Source: Fratercula arctica (taxonomy: Eukaryota; Chordata; Aves; Charadriiformes; Alcidae). Taken from it: a stretch of 64,000 nucleotides of DNA. A model generated the notes under the pieces. That model saw only the letters and a program-made list of their open reading frames with translations, was not told the origin of the DNA and searched no databases. The DNA is taken from positions 171,936,091-172,000,090 of the forward strand of contig CANTUZ010000001.1 of NCBI GenBank assembly GCA_947846985.1, given 5' to 3'. A program made the position numbers and the translations under genes. Positions 22,688-35,800 of the stretch are shown one piece after another. Positions within the stretch are counted from its first letter, which is position 1, and each line of letters opens with the position of its first letter.

Positions 22688-25600
22688 TTTATTTAGAAAC
22701 AGCATCCATATAATGAGTATAATTTGAGGAGTGTTCAGAAGCCCTGGAGATGCTGTAAAATGAATCACAGTCTCGTTTTCTCTACCACATTTTCCTTAGA
22801 TAATATACATGAGATGTTCAAGGGAGGTGTGATAAGAGTAATACCCCTTTTTGCTGGTAGTTAGTGTCCTAAATCTGTTAAAATATTAGTACTATAGTAG
22901 CTGGCAGAAGAGGAAGATCCTGCTTTAGACTATAGTGCATGGAGGTGCTTGCTCACTGCAGAGATTTGCATGTTTCTCTTTAGAAAGAGCTAGAGAAGTA
23001 TTTTTGGTGTCTTTGGTATAACCAAGTCTTTCCAGCATTCCAAAGATGAGTTGTATTTCAGAGGGGTCTGCTAAGGAAAAAGTCTTTGGGTAAAACACAA
23101 TTACTTAAAAAGAAACTACTGTTGAGGAGGTATTGTATATGCCATTAGTGCAAGGAAACTTCAGTTGCTTCCGTGGAGTTGTAGTGATAGTGACTCAAAA
23201 TGATTCAGCAACTGTTGTTTCGTAATAAGCAGAGATGAAGAATAATTTAAAAAAAAAAAAAAAAAAGCCATTATTTGAGCTGGCTTTCACAGATTTAAAT
23301 TTTAGCAACTGTTCCAGATGGGTTTGTGGAATGAAGTCTGTCTTTATTGAGTGATGAAGACTCAAATTAGAGAAGGTCGCAAGAATTGCTATTATGTTGA
23401 TATGTCTTTGCTGATAATTAATGTGGACTTCTTATTTGCCCTGAAAGGCAGACATAATCACTCTTCCAGCTCTTCCCTCTGATGCCTTCCAGCCTGGCCG
23501 CTCTGTTGAACTGGGACATGAGATACACTCTGCCTTTTCTTGTTCCGTAAACCAGTCCTTTGGCACTCAGGCATTCAGGGACCTAAAGAAAGGCAGGGAA
23601 AAAATTCTTTTTGAGCTGCACTGTTGAAGGAGATCCTTAAAGTTGATCCTGAGCAGTGGCTACATAAACTGAGATATGAAGACAGGTTTCCTGATAGATG
23701 GCATTAATGTACCAGAGTCTGTAGGCTGTAGACTGCAAACAGTAGAAGCAGAAAGATATCTTGTCAACTTGATTGTCAGCAGCCTGTTTGCCTGCCTAAC
23801 TATAGTTTCTGTGGTATGATGATGAGTAAAGATTGGCGTATTTTACAAGACATCATCAGAATAATGATGAAGACTGCTAACATTAAGCAAACCTGATGTG
23901 GCTACTGTTGAATATAGGCAGGCAAGGTCTGGCCACCATGATTTTACCAGTAGAACTACCCCTAGTTTGGCATTTACTTCCATGTTGCAATATGAAGTCT
24001 GGTTGGTAAAATCTCAAGTGTTTGCTGATTAAATATAACTAGCTGACGTGTATTCCCCTTTGATCCTTTTCCGTTAGTGCTTGTCTGGATGCTGCATTAA
24101 TCCTCAGTGAAAGCAGTCCTTCACCAACAATGCCTGTGTTCCTACAACTAGGAATGTTTATGGTATTGACTTGAACTGCATGGCCCGAAGTCACAGTGAT
24201 TACATCTCAAAGCCCTCCTTTCCCTCCATTATATTTCACAGTGTGTTTCTAAAATGCCTCTTTCACAGTACTTCCACCTCTAAAGCATAAAGGTATGACT
24301 TGGTGCAGATCTAAAGAAAAAAATGCCATTCAAAGTCTAGCTTCTTGACTTTCTTAGGCAAGAAGCCCCAGACTTCCTCGGTCCATGTGGAGAAGAATCA
24401 GTGATAAGCTTGGCTGCAGAACAACCCCAGGAATAACGATGAAACTGTCAGAATTATCACTCTGAAATATCCCATAGCACAGGTCCTTGATCCATTTCAT
24501 TTTATTCCACTGACCCTTTGGCACCCTGACAAGCCAAGTATCAGTCAGAATCACAAGTATAGTCAGTTATCTCATCCGGCAGTCCATTGGTCACGTCCTT
24601 CATGTGTTCGTTATACTGGGATTTGCTGAACTGTTCTGAATGAGCCATCTAAAGCAAATTAAATGCTTCTAAGAATATCCTTATAGAAAACTTTAAAGAA
24701 CTTTCTTATTTACGGTTTTCTCCTTGCCCATCAGATACTTCTCAGTGGCCTTCCTGTGCTATACTTGAAAAGCAAGTATAGAAACTTAACCAGGAGAAAA
24801 AAGAAATAGAAGAAAGGAGGACATGATCTCTAACTTGGTCAAGAGTGTGCGGAAGCTAAGAAGTGAAAGGAGTATCTTTTCAAGAGAGGGCAGACAAACC
24901 AGAAGGTGGTTCAGGAAGCATATAAGATGTTTTGCAGCCCTTCAAATCCCAAAAGAATAAATTACAAAGCATTAGAATGCAGAAGAACCTAAAACTTACT
25001 TGCCAGAAGCTACTGTACTGTACGGATGGTTTTGTGATCTAGGCTACCACCATCTTCTGCCACATGATAACATATTATGGACAAACCAGGTCATGTCACT
25101 TATCACAGTATACACTAAGGGGAGTGACACTTTAATCTGTGATTCATGTAAAAATGGTCAGTACCTTGAATCTTCTTTGTTTGTGGCTTAAATCTTCATA
25201 GAAATATTCCTGTTTGCTATGATTTCTTATGTAGAACATGATTTACTTTGGCTTTCAAAACTGACATATTCATTTAAAATCAGCAGTTCAATTAAAGTCT
25301 ATATGCAAGCCAACTACAATGACACAAATTAGCACAAAGCAGATATTCCTCTGATTCTGACATACCGTCAAAGCATGCCCTTAAGGCCTCCTTCAGGTGC
25401 ACATCTCCACAGTCTGCTCTGATAATTGGCTTTGTGTCTGGCAGTTCAAAATCAGAAGTATTGTCCCTGCCCCCTTTTCTGCTAAATTTCCCTTTTTGTT
25501 TTACAAATATTCTGTAAAATGCAACATTCAAATATCCCAACAAAAATATTTTGGCTTACTTAGACACAGTCTAATTATGAGGTGTTTCCAGCATCAGTCT

Positions 25601-26441
25601 ACAAATACACATTAAACAGTCATTTTGCATCGCCATGCAAAATGTTCGAGCTATGCTCACATCCTTCTTTGCATCCCAGTGTCTCCATGATGAATAGGAA
25701 AAATAGGTGGTTCCTCAGGAAGCTTAGTCTGGCAACAATACCAATGTGAATGTGCCAGTCTAGGAAGATGTCCCCGCTTAAGCTTCAAAAAGCTTAAAAA
25801 AATCCTTTCGTTCTGAAGACTTCCCATGGATCTCCCCAACGAGTTGTGTTCACAGTAATGATATGTCTCCAGTGATCCAATAACATTTTCACAACCCTGG
25901 CAAATTAGCTCTTTTTCTTTCAGTGGCAAAGTAAAGAGCAGGCTGTGGGTGGCAAAGTTATGATATTACTTCCCTCTAAAGCATAGTTTGGGAGGCAATT
26001 GCATTGTCTTCCTCTGTTACTTTCCCTGTATTGCCCGTGGTCACAATGCCATGCAGTATTGGCTTTGCAGTCTTGGATGAAATGCCTTAGATCTTCCAGC
26101 TTCCATGTAGTTGCTGAAAAACCAAATAATAGCCTTCAGCAGTGTAAGCGTCATCTCTTTTTCCTCCGTCAAAACTCTTGTCATTCAGCAGATGCCAAGT
26201 TGGAGGGCTGGGGCTGAACTCTCCAAGAGAGTTGTGTTCTGTAGCCTCTCTCCTCCTGGTCATTGTCAAGGCTTATACGACATTTCAGCCTCACTTCTCA
26301 TTACTTCTTGCACAATCCCTGTAGCTAGCTTACCAAGCGTAGGTGTTATTTAAATGCCAATAACGTTCAGGAACTAATTTATTGTCCACTCCAGTTATTC
26401 TCACTGCTTTACAACCCGTCATTTTAGTAATTGTTGAAATT
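22688..26441 (-). other. Unidentified exon-like series, possible gene or pseudogene
   Basis: On the minus strand several open blocks follow acceptor-like sites: 26441-26334 (acceptor TTGCAG, donor GTAAGC, 108 bases); 25511-25366 (TTTTACAG, donor GTATGT, 146 bases); 24648-24541 (GCTTTAG); 23582-23420 (TTTCTTTAG); 23070-22925 (TTCCTTAG, ends in TAA after residues CTIV, a CaaX-like tail). A poly(A) signal AATAAA lies at 22693-22688. Another open block, 25929-25657, has C10, C13, H24, C26 and H28 in a zinc-ligand-like spacing. Against a working gene: the phases of the listed blocks do not chain, 24648-24541 ends in a stop, and a likely extra block near 25114 has stops. I recognise no family. It may be a decayed gene or chance. 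Confidence 0.22.
23249..23266 (+). repeat. A18 homopolymer
   Basis: Eighteen A in a row, with no AATAAA shortly before it, so not a clear retroposon tail. Confidence 0.9.
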
Positions 26442-26782
26442 CTGCAAATAATAAAAACCAAACCAAACAAACAAAAAAAAAAAACAAAACCCAAACCCCT
26501 TGATGTTATATGTCTCCAATACTGAAACATCTATTGACCTGCATACCATTTGTATTTCTATACAAATTGATGAAGAGAATGAACTGTGACGGGAAAAAGA
26601 ATATGGATGTTACAGAGGAAATGCAAAATAGAAGACAGGAGAAGAGAAGATTATAGGAAGCGTGGGCTGGTATGTAAGAACTTTTCCCCATCAGTCCCAT
26701 CACAAACCTAAAAGAGGGATTTTGGGCTCACAGCACAGCCCCAAGCTGCCCCCTGGGGCAGCACCACGGGAGGCAGTGGGGT

Positions 26783-26854
26783 GAGGGACACAGGGGGCTT
26801 GGAACTAGATGATCTGTAAGGTCCCTTCCAACCCGAACCATTCTATGATCCTAT
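26783..26854 (+). mobile_element. CR1 LINE, 5'-truncated 3' tail
   Basis: The plus strand carries ggaactagatgatctgtaag, then gtcccttccaaccc, and ends attctatgatcctat, the diagnostic 3' end of avian CR1 retrotransposons. Only about 70 bases remain, typical for CR1, which is usually truncated during reverse transcription. No ORF2 sequence is left. The flanks are locally GC-rich. Confidence 0.93.
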
Positions 26855-28430
26855 ATCACCCTGCAGGGCTGCCCGGGGAGGCCACCACCGGCCCAGGCAC
26901 TGGTGAACAACCCGGTCTGTCCAAACTGCGTGCCAAAAGCAGCCCCGACGGGTAAACCTCCTCCTGCCGACGTGACCCTGAGTGTTTGAAAATCAGCCAA
27001 CTCTACGTAGCTCCCGTTCGCTGTGTCTGAGAAGCCGAGCTCTGCTGTAACAAAGAGAAGGTGTTAAAACAAGTACTTTACTACCATATTCATATGGTTT
27101 CTCTCCAAAGTACATCTGCAACTGCAGCTTGCTCGTACATGCAGTGCTGGCCTTGTAGGCCTCAGGGCAGCGTTCAGGCTGCGTTTCAGAAGTGGATGTA
27201 TTTCACCTCTGTACTTCCTACATTTTAGGAGCGCAATTTTTCTGCCATTTTAATGATTCATTTCCTGCTTTTTAGAGATGTAATTCCTGCAAGGACAAGG
27301 CTGGTAGGTAGCTCAGGGAGTGTTCTCCTCCCCAGCCAGGAGCTGTGCAGCTGCTGCCGCCTGCCCCAGATGGCTGCCCCAGTCCAAACTCACCACTTGG
27401 AAAAGTGAATTTTTATACGGGGTGTGATAATTTTTTATTATAATGTTTTCTTCTAGTGCAGTTTCTCTATGTGCTAAGTTCAAAGCATATGTGATCATCA
27501 TGGGAACAGTCTGAGCCACAGTCTGACCTCCTATGTGCTTAAGAACGTGTTAGCAAATACGTAGTGATTTTCTAAACACAGATTTTGGGAGAGTATAATT
27601 CTGAAAATCAAACTAAACTTGGCCATTTAAGCTTCTCCAGCATTAGCTACATCAAATTTCAAGAGCAACAGGAACGAGAAAAGCTTTTTATTTGACTCAA
27701 AGTTGCCGTCTTTGAACAGTAAAGTCCCATTCTGTCTTTACAGAGATTATCAGAGCAGCACTGTTGTGCTTGAAGAGAATAAGTTCAGGCCACAGACTGT
27801 TGTCTTTAAGAGGAATGGAAATCTTCTTAAAGTATTTAAATTACATCAATTTAAAATTGGCAGTGAAAACATATTCATAAGTCAAGATAATCTTTGTAAA
27901 ACATTAGAGCACCAACATATTTTACAATGCTTTTCCTGCAGTTAAAGTATTTTTGTGACTTTTAACCAGAACCAGAAAGAAAGAATAAAAATCTGGTTTG
28001 CAGGAGACCTGCTTGCAGAGGCAAATGCGGCAGCCATTATGCACTTAGCATTAATCACACTCTGTTTTGTTGCTAGTTATGCTGAAGACTGGGATGTTGG
28101 CCAAGGCACTGGGGTTATTCCCCTTTTCTTTCCAAAATATGCCCTGAAATCTTCAACTTCCAGAAACCCTAGGTCAATATCTTGCTTGAGAGATGAAGGC
28201 ACTAATTGTTCAGGCTTCTGTCCATAGCATCAGAAAATGAGGTTTGAAGACGACCTCTCAGCCTAGGGGCGAAAGGGCCACAGCCTGAGCCACGCTGACA
28301 CATGTCCCCACTGCTCTTGCTGCCCAGCAGCCCTGCCTCCACTCTCCATGCCATCGTGTGATCTCCATGATCTAGTACTTGGTCCTGCCCTTTACGGAAT
28401 AAGTCTGCCCCTTCTTTATCTATACCATTA
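26855..28430. other. Intergenic between two CR1 tails; no gene seen
   Basis: A CpG-containing GC-rich patch continues to about 27.0 kb directly after the CR1 end, then the sequence becomes AT-rich. Frames at 27313-27519 (minus) and 27703-27945 (plus) have splice-like flanks but no recognisable product. Confidence 0.5.
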
Positions 28431-28573
28431 CCAGGTGGTGGAGTCTCCGTCTCCGGAGACATTCAAAACCCGCCTGGACGCGTTCCTGTGCAACCTGCTC
28501 TAAGGTGACCCTGCTCTGGCAGGGGGTTGGGCTAGATGATCCCCAGAGGTCCCTTCCAACCCTGTGATTCTAC
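28431..28573 (+). mobile_element. CR1 LINE, 3' portion (avian type)
   Basis: About 140 bases read ggagtctccgtctccggaga, cattcaaaacccgcctggac, then gctagatgat, ccagaggtcccttccaac and gtgattctac, which is the end of ORF2 plus the short 3' UTR of an avian CR1. It is well preserved compared with the CR1 pieces at 36-38 kb, so it inserted later. The 5' truncation lies at the left edge. Confidence 0.95.
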
Positions 28574-29090
28574 AATTACAAGAACAGCTTTTTAAAAGGT
28601 TAAAGGTAGCGCATTGCTCTAAGCTCACTGTTAAGAACTGGTGAAATGGATAAATAAATCAGAATTAATCAAAGGGAAGAAATAAATTTTATGGGGGATA
28701 TAGATAAAGGCGAAGAAGTCTTTGCTATTTTAAAATCATAAAGCAGAAAATAAATTAATTGATGAATGAGTGGAGCAATGTTTTGGCACATGATTAGACA
28801 GACACACTTCAAGAAACAAAAGGAATAAAAAACTTACTGTACTGGTGGCTAAAAAGAACTTGCCTTTCATCTTATAGAAAGGCATCTAAGAAATTTTGTA
28901 TAACATATATCAGTCATTATCCTTGTGTAGCATACAACAGTCAATTGAAAATTGTTTCTATCTCTCTTAGCCATCTCTAAAGCCATACTATCCACTTATC
29001 TGGATGATTTTTTTCATGTTGCACGAACAGAAAGTGAAAAGATTGCTCAATCTATGTACATATTTATCTTATGAAAGGAAAATGATACAC

Positions 29091-29125
29091 ATGGATGGAT
29101 GGATCGATGGGTGGATGGATGGTGG
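29091..29125 (+). repeat. Imperfect (GGAT)n microsatellite
   Basis: ATGGATGGATGGATCGATGG is followed by further GGAT units; single-base interruptions are visible. Confidence 0.85.
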
Positions 29126-29246
29126 GCTACATACACACACAGACAAGCACCCGACAAGAATAACTGAAAAAGAATGAGTGCTGGAGCTGAAGCTGGATGT
29201 GTCAGTAGGCCTTAGCATACACTTACTGTATACTTTGACAGATTTC

Positions 29247-29270
29247 AAAAAAAAAAAAAAAAAAAAAAAA
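29247..29270 (+). repeat. A24 homopolymer
   Basis: Twenty-four A. No AATAAA lies within 30 bases upstream and no recognisable retrocopy precedes it. Confidence 0.9.
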
Positions 29271-30482
29271 GAGTTGGAATTGTGAGAGTGAACATTTGTG
29301 ATATAGAAAATCCTTTTAAATCCTTAGGTTTGCATGTAGGGGCAAATGTTTTCCCTGGGGCAAAACCTGAACAAGCAGAAGATGTGCAGGTGTCAGGGTG
29401 GGGCTGCAATAATAATCCCCGAGGGCCGTTGCATGTCTGTTCCACAAATACTACGTTTTTAGGATTAAAGCTGGTTAAAAAACTTCTATCAAGATAAATT
29501 CCCTCCAAGAGAAAATGCCCCCTTGATAACAGACTTCTGTGAGAATGATCCATTCTTATCGATTTTCTTTCTTTTTTTTTTTAAAAACAGGGTTTCAAAG
29601 GTAGTTTCAGCTAAAAAACATTTCCTGACCATCTTGACTGAGGAATTCACATCGCTGCAGGCTGCCTGTGCAAGGCAGAGTGACCTTTAGAGCAGCACAG
29701 TCCCGGGCTGAGCTGTTTCCCACCCACTTCTGCTGCACAAAGCCCTGGCTGAGACGGTGACAGTGCAAGTCTGGTTTAGCTCTGCCTGGCACCTGGAGTT
29801 GAGCTCTATGGAAAATGCCGATTTGAATCCGAGCTATTATCCAGAGTTAGAGCCCAAGTTACCTCGTTTTTCTTGCTGTTTTAACCTGTTAGTGAGCTTA
29901 GCTGCTAAAAAGGCACTTCTTTTCCCCCTGTAGACATACTGTAAACAGAGTAGCAAGTTACCCTCTCAGTGACTGCACAGCACTGTTGACAGTCGTGCAC
30001 TTTCTTTCAAAGGAAATTAATTTTAGGAAAGCCCTTAATGTATTTACTTGCATCTTATAATACAGTTTTGGCATGGAAACAAGGAGGAGCCAGCATCTTA
30101 TAACCAGCTCTTTGCTGACATAAATAAAATCACTAAAAAATTGAGAACTGCTGCTCAGTGTGCCACTGAATGGACTCCAACAGACCCTCTCCTTTTGGAG
30201 TATAAACTTCTTTTGGAAACACATAGCAATATTTTGCTTCGTTACACAGCTGCTACAGAGGTTTCCTCCTGCTGGAGGTTTCCTCTTACTTGTAACTCTC
30301 TTTCCTGAAGGACATCTGAGTGGACCTTCCACCATGAAGTTTACCTGAATGGCAGATGAGGGAGGGAGGTATCTCCACTGAAGAAAACTAGGACGTTATT
30401 CAACAAGGTAATGTAAGCAGTAGTTAAAATGCTATGAGGAAACTTTGAAGTAACAGCCGTCAAGAAACCAGGCTCACATTTT

Positions 30483-30545
30483 CCTGTAGCTCTACTGAGG
30501 TCAATGGATTTGCTTCAGATTTATACTTGTATGAAAGCAGACTCC
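30483..30545 (+). repeat. Decayed old amniote dispersed repeat, copy 3
   Basis: cctgtagctctactgaggtc, then aatggatttgcttcagattt and atacttgtatgaaagcagac, parallels the frequent tccattgaagtcaatggagttactccagatttacac chain of old amniote repeats. Divergence is high. Confidence 0.5.
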
Positions 30546-32847
30546 TTTCACTTAAAAATGAGTCACGTGCCTGATAAATATATATGAACAGAGATGTTTC
30601 ATAATAAAGGTCTCATGTAGGTAGCCGTGCCTTATGCGAGAGCACCGATCTTAACTGAAGACGCAGAGGAATGCACAAAGTTAGCTGTCTTGCTTGCAGT
30701 GTTATAGGCCGTCCTAGAGCAAGGTCAGACTCACAGTTATGCATTAGTATGATTTGTTATGAAAAGTGGCATTTAAATATTTAAATGTACCGGGTCCTAT
30801 GTGTTTAATTTCATTGTTTAATCATTGCATAGTTTCCCAACTAAGTAGTAGCTGGCACAGAGTGGTGGGCTGCTCTTTATTTATGTGCTGCTGCAGCTTT
30901 CCAGAGCCTTTCAGTGTTGGTGAGGCTTTTCAGCTATACATTATTCCTTTCTTGCTCTTGAAGCTCTACATCAAGATATACAGGATATTAGCAAACTTTT
31001 CTTCTGTGGAACATGGTAAAAAAAGATATCCCTGTATATATTCATCAGGACCTATGCAGAAATCCCTGCTCTTTCAGAGCGCAGCTATAAATCCATAGTT
31101 AATGTATCATGCCAAGAGTGAAGCACGCAGTACATGCATATCCTACTAAAAATAACAGGAGTTGCATATATATAAATGCCTTGCACCATGCTAAAGATGC
31201 ACTTTGAGGCACTTAAACACCATTTATCAGGTTGTAGCTACTGTATAAGATAGTCAGCTACAGCAAAAACCATAGATGGCATCCTAGCTGTCTCGTTGTT
31301 GTATATACTAACAAACCTTTCTAACATCACATGTTTTATACAAAATAGGCATCCTCACTGAAGGAATGGGATTGCCTGCTAAGGATTACAGCCATGCTGA
31401 TGTCCAATTTAAACACACAGAAGATTAAACAATTGAGATCAAAATGTAAAGCCAGAAATATTTATATTAGTACCGCTGAGCACCAAAAGCATAATAAAGT
31501 GAAGTCATCGATGCTCCTATGTTTAAGTTTACTATGAAGTTTACAAAAAAAAGCCTCAAGCTGGAGGGATGTAGGGACCAAATAAATTCAGGCAGAGGGA
31601 AAAGACAGAACGTGATTCAAGACAGAGACAAGAGAAGAAAGTCAAATATCATAATGCAAACTTGTAACAAGCCTTTGGAAGTAAGCTACTTGAAAATCCA
31701 TGCTAAGCAGTGGGACTTTGAATATTTACTCAACTATTTATTTCTATTCCTGCTTTTCTTACATGCCCAGCGAGAGACTGTTCTACAGGCCGCCTTCTGC
31801 TGGAGCTGGCCATAATGGTGCTGAAGCAACGTAGGGTATGCATCTCCGTGCGTCTGCGGGTGTGGGTTTGTGTATGAGTACTGCTTGCCCTGGAAAGAGC
31901 TGCGAAGCGAGCCCTCTTTTCTCCCAAGAAGGTTACTCTGGCTTTCCAGAGGAAAATCTGAAAAAACCCCACCCCAAACAACCAACCCTCCCTGAAATCC
32001 AACCCCCCTTGTGCCTTGTGTTTTGGATGACTGTTTATTAGCATAGTGGTGCATGCTAAATTTATTCTTGCAGTATCGACATTTACCCATCTTAGAACTG
32101 GTACATGCATTTGGCTAATAAAAGGCTTATTTAAAAAACCGATTAACTAATAATTTCAAGTGGGCTCCTAAAACTTACATAAATTCATGCTGTAATTCTG
32201 TCTCCAACATTCCCTCAGTCCCCGCAAAAGCCCCCACAAGGCAGTAAAGGCATCTTATGCACAGTTCATGTAAGGACAAGTCCTTTTCTTCCCTCCCAGC
32301 GAATCCTTGATTTCACTGTAACTAATGCAGCCTGCTGCATAGTTTTCTATAAACTCTGTGCACAGGCACAAGATTTGGGTAGGGCCAGAGCTCGTTTTCC
32401 CACAAAAGTTGTGGGTTTGTTAGTTGATACAAGCCAGATTAAAGTAGAGGTCAGACTGTCCACAGATATGTCAATTAAAAAAACATCTTGAGTACAATTT
32501 GTTGTTAAACTGGTACATATCTTGACGGAACTGGCCTCCAGCTTTGGCTTTGTGAGAGAGTGTTTGTGCAGAGGGAGAGTTCTTTGCAAAGCCACACACA
32601 CAGGCTTGTCCATCCATTCGAGGCATACACAAACTTAGATGGAATGAATTTTATTTTTATCTGGGAAGATGGAGCTGCCCTGTGAGTGCACAGCAAGACG
32701 GTTCCAGCTGCATCAGGCACATGTGCAGGTCGTACTAATGGGGAGCCACTCTCCCCCTGCTTGCATTGAAAATGCCCCATTGGAATGTATACCTAATAAA
32801 TTTACTGATGCTTGCTACCACATGAATTACATAAATAGCACAAACTC

Positions 32848-32866
32848 TTTTTTTTTTTTTTTTTTT
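32848..32866 (+). repeat. T19 homopolymer
   Basis: Nineteen T. On the minus strand this would be an A tail, but there is no poly(A) signal or retrocopy next to it. Confidence 0.9.
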
Positions 32867-35800
32867 ATAAAACAGGCTGTTATTAAACATCTTACAAACT
32901 ATGCTTGCAACTTGTGTAATCAGCTATTGTGAAGCCAACCTTTATTTTGGCAGTGGCCTCTTCTCTGCTTAAACAATACAAAGAATTAGAAGTATACGGT
33001 CATAGAAAACCATGTCAGTAAAATGATGTTTCATTATTATCCATGTTCTCTTTAAAAACAGCATAAAAAGTATTAATAAAACCCAAGCTGTCCAGCCCCT
33101 AGTGACCTAGCAGTCCCTATATCCTGCAAAGATTGTCCCCAGAAACATTCTTTCGAAGACGGAGAGTTCTGCTTTAGATTAGATTGCCTAGTCCTGGAGC
33201 TCACAACAGCCCTACTGAAAGCAATTAAGTAATTTATACTTAGAAGCAACTGTGACCTTATCCAGACAAATACCTTCCCATTATTAGAACAAAAGAGAGA
33301 GTATGTTATTTTGCTTTCTCTAATATTATCTACAAGAGTGGTATTTTTTAAACTATGGGAAATCAACTAAAAAATAATGGGTTGTCTAGCAACAGAGGAA
33401 ACAGACACAAACAAAAAAAGAAACAGAGTGATAATTCTACTTTTGATATTGTGTATTTCTACCTTCAGGTAAGCTCAGTAAAACTAAGCCAACAAACACG
33501 TTGAAATGAACTGGCAAATCAAGCTCCCAACAGTGAATTAATTCCAGAGCTCTGGGTCAGTCCAAATTTGGGTGGGTTGTTTTTTTTTTTTTCCAATATC
33601 AAAAGCATCTGAGATTCATTAAGTTCTTCTAAGGATATTTAACTTTATAATTCAATCTTTTAAATTTAATCATTAACTTACAGAACAAACATCCATTATT
33701 TTCCCCTTCAGCCAATTTTTCCTCCTGAATGAAAAGACTTTAACTTTTTGATTTTATCTAAGCTGCACTATGACAAACGGTCATCCCAGAATCAGGCATA
33801 TCCTGCTGAGTTATACCGTTTTCTGCAAAACTTAGTATTTGTACAGAAATATATAATTCATGTCATGATAATATGCTAAATGGCACAAACAAGCTATTAA
33901 AAACAACGTTGATATAAACAAGTTCCACATTTAACTTTGCAAGATATAAATAGAAAAAATGATGAAAGAAGGGAAAAATAACTATGTCGAAAACTAAAAG
34001 GATCGGTTAAGATCCACTGAAGTCCGTGGTGGTTATAGCCATGCTACTAAAAGGAAAGTGTTAAAGCTGAGCTGGAACACCTAGCATAGTGACAGGTCTA
34101 CATTGCTCACTCACTGGCGTGCTCCTGGAGATACCTGTGTATCATGTTTGAACAAAACCATTGGCCATGCCTCGTGCTTTAAATTATACTCAAGCACGTT
34201 CTTCTCTGCAATGTAGAGAAGCTCTACTTGCGCTTGGCTTGGCCACCTCCAAGCACCTGTCTGCCATTGAAGCGCTCACTCCTGGACAGAAAGGATGGCT
34301 AGGGTTGACAGCTAGCACGGTCCCAACGTGCACTGACTGCTGCAGCATCAGGTGGGATTGCTCAGCAGGCCAAACTCAGGCCTCTGAGGATGGTGTGAAC
34401 ACAGAGAGCTGGATCTCGGGCACCTCTGAACTGCAGAAAGCTCCTGAGACAATGCAGAGACAGTGTAAAAATATGTATGTGTTGAAGGGTGGATTGAGAC
34501 ACAGAACTCTATTGAGCCAGGAAGGGTAGTGCCACTTTGATCTTTTTTGGTGACCTCATTAAACATGGTTGTTTTGAAGGTACTGTGAATGCAGGAAGTG
34601 TACATTCAACCTCCATCCCCCTCCCGTGCTCCCACACGTGTATATATGCAGAAAACAAGAAAAAATATTCAAAAAAGCAATGAGGAAAGAATCTTCTTCG
34701 TATTTGCACCACAACTTTGATGGGGGTGGAGTGAGCTCCTACAAAACGAGCACTGGAGAGACTCGGCCTTGCCGTGTTCAATTCTGGAGCATGCCCAGCA
34801 CACAGCGCGAGCAGCACTTGCTCTTGCACCTTTAATACAGAACCACATCTGAGACCTTTCAGGCTGAGAAGAAAACATCCAGTGCTCACACCGAACCCCT
34901 CTACCTTGCTGAGTTTTGACATAGGCAAGGCATCTAGCAGCACTTCAAGTTTTGGAAAAAAAGTGGGAAGGGATGTTAGTCACCTAAAATCATTAATTTT
35001 TGCAGATCTGTCTCTTAGCCTTAGGAATACATTATGTTTAGAGAAATTCATGACCTCATAGAATAAAATAGTGTTTTCATCTATGATTCCATCTGCTTCA
35101 CCTGTATGTTGTCATGCCATACACTCATCTACAGCATATAGACCTGGTGAAGATGTGTCAAGAAAGCCACACAGACATCTAACTAGATATTCAGAGAATT
35201 AAAAAGAATTCAAAAATTTTAAGTAAACTGTCATTGACCCTGACTTTTTTGAAATTCCTTATCAGTCAAGGTGGTGGTAGCAGCTGTGTAATCACCATAT
35301 TAAAAGAAACAAAATTAGCAACTTGTACCCAGCCAATTAAGAATGTTACTGATGCCTCATCTAAAACGGCAGTTACGGATATCTAAAAATCTTGTAACTA
35401 TTTAAACAATAGTAAACAGGAGGACTTTGAAGACCTAACATTGTCTTTGAATGAGAGATATATTTGAGCTGTGAAAGTGATTGAGTTGCAAGAAGGCTGT
35501 GTCAGAAGTAAGTAGGGAATAGAGGAAATTGTTGTATCATTGGTACTTGTGGTGTGGGATTGGGCATCCCCATACAACACCCTTCAGTCAGAACTAGATC
35601 CACGACTGTTGCACTGTTTATCCTATGTCTTGAGATTCCCAGTTTGCCTATTCTGCAACTGCTAGGACAGTTGCAGTATTTTCCAGCGTGCTGCAACTGA
35701 ACTGTGAAATGGAGGTCAAAGGATGGATTAAAAGATGCAGTAGCGATGTTAGTAACTTCCTTTCTCTTATTGAAGCAAATGACACAGTCTGCCCTGGTAC

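Noticed and set aside
27955..28227. 90-codon plus-strand frame with an internal hydrophobic stretch like a signal peptide
   Set aside because: The hydrophobic segment begins 28 residues into the frame, the following sequence matches nothing I know, and no splice sites support a secreted protein exon.
29091..29125. GGAT array as a CRISPR-like or satellite array
   Set aside because: Four-base units without spacers; an ordinary microsatellite.
29247..29270. A24 as the tail of a processed pseudogene
   Set aside because: No poly(A) signal just upstream, no recognisable gene copy before it and no target-site duplication seen.
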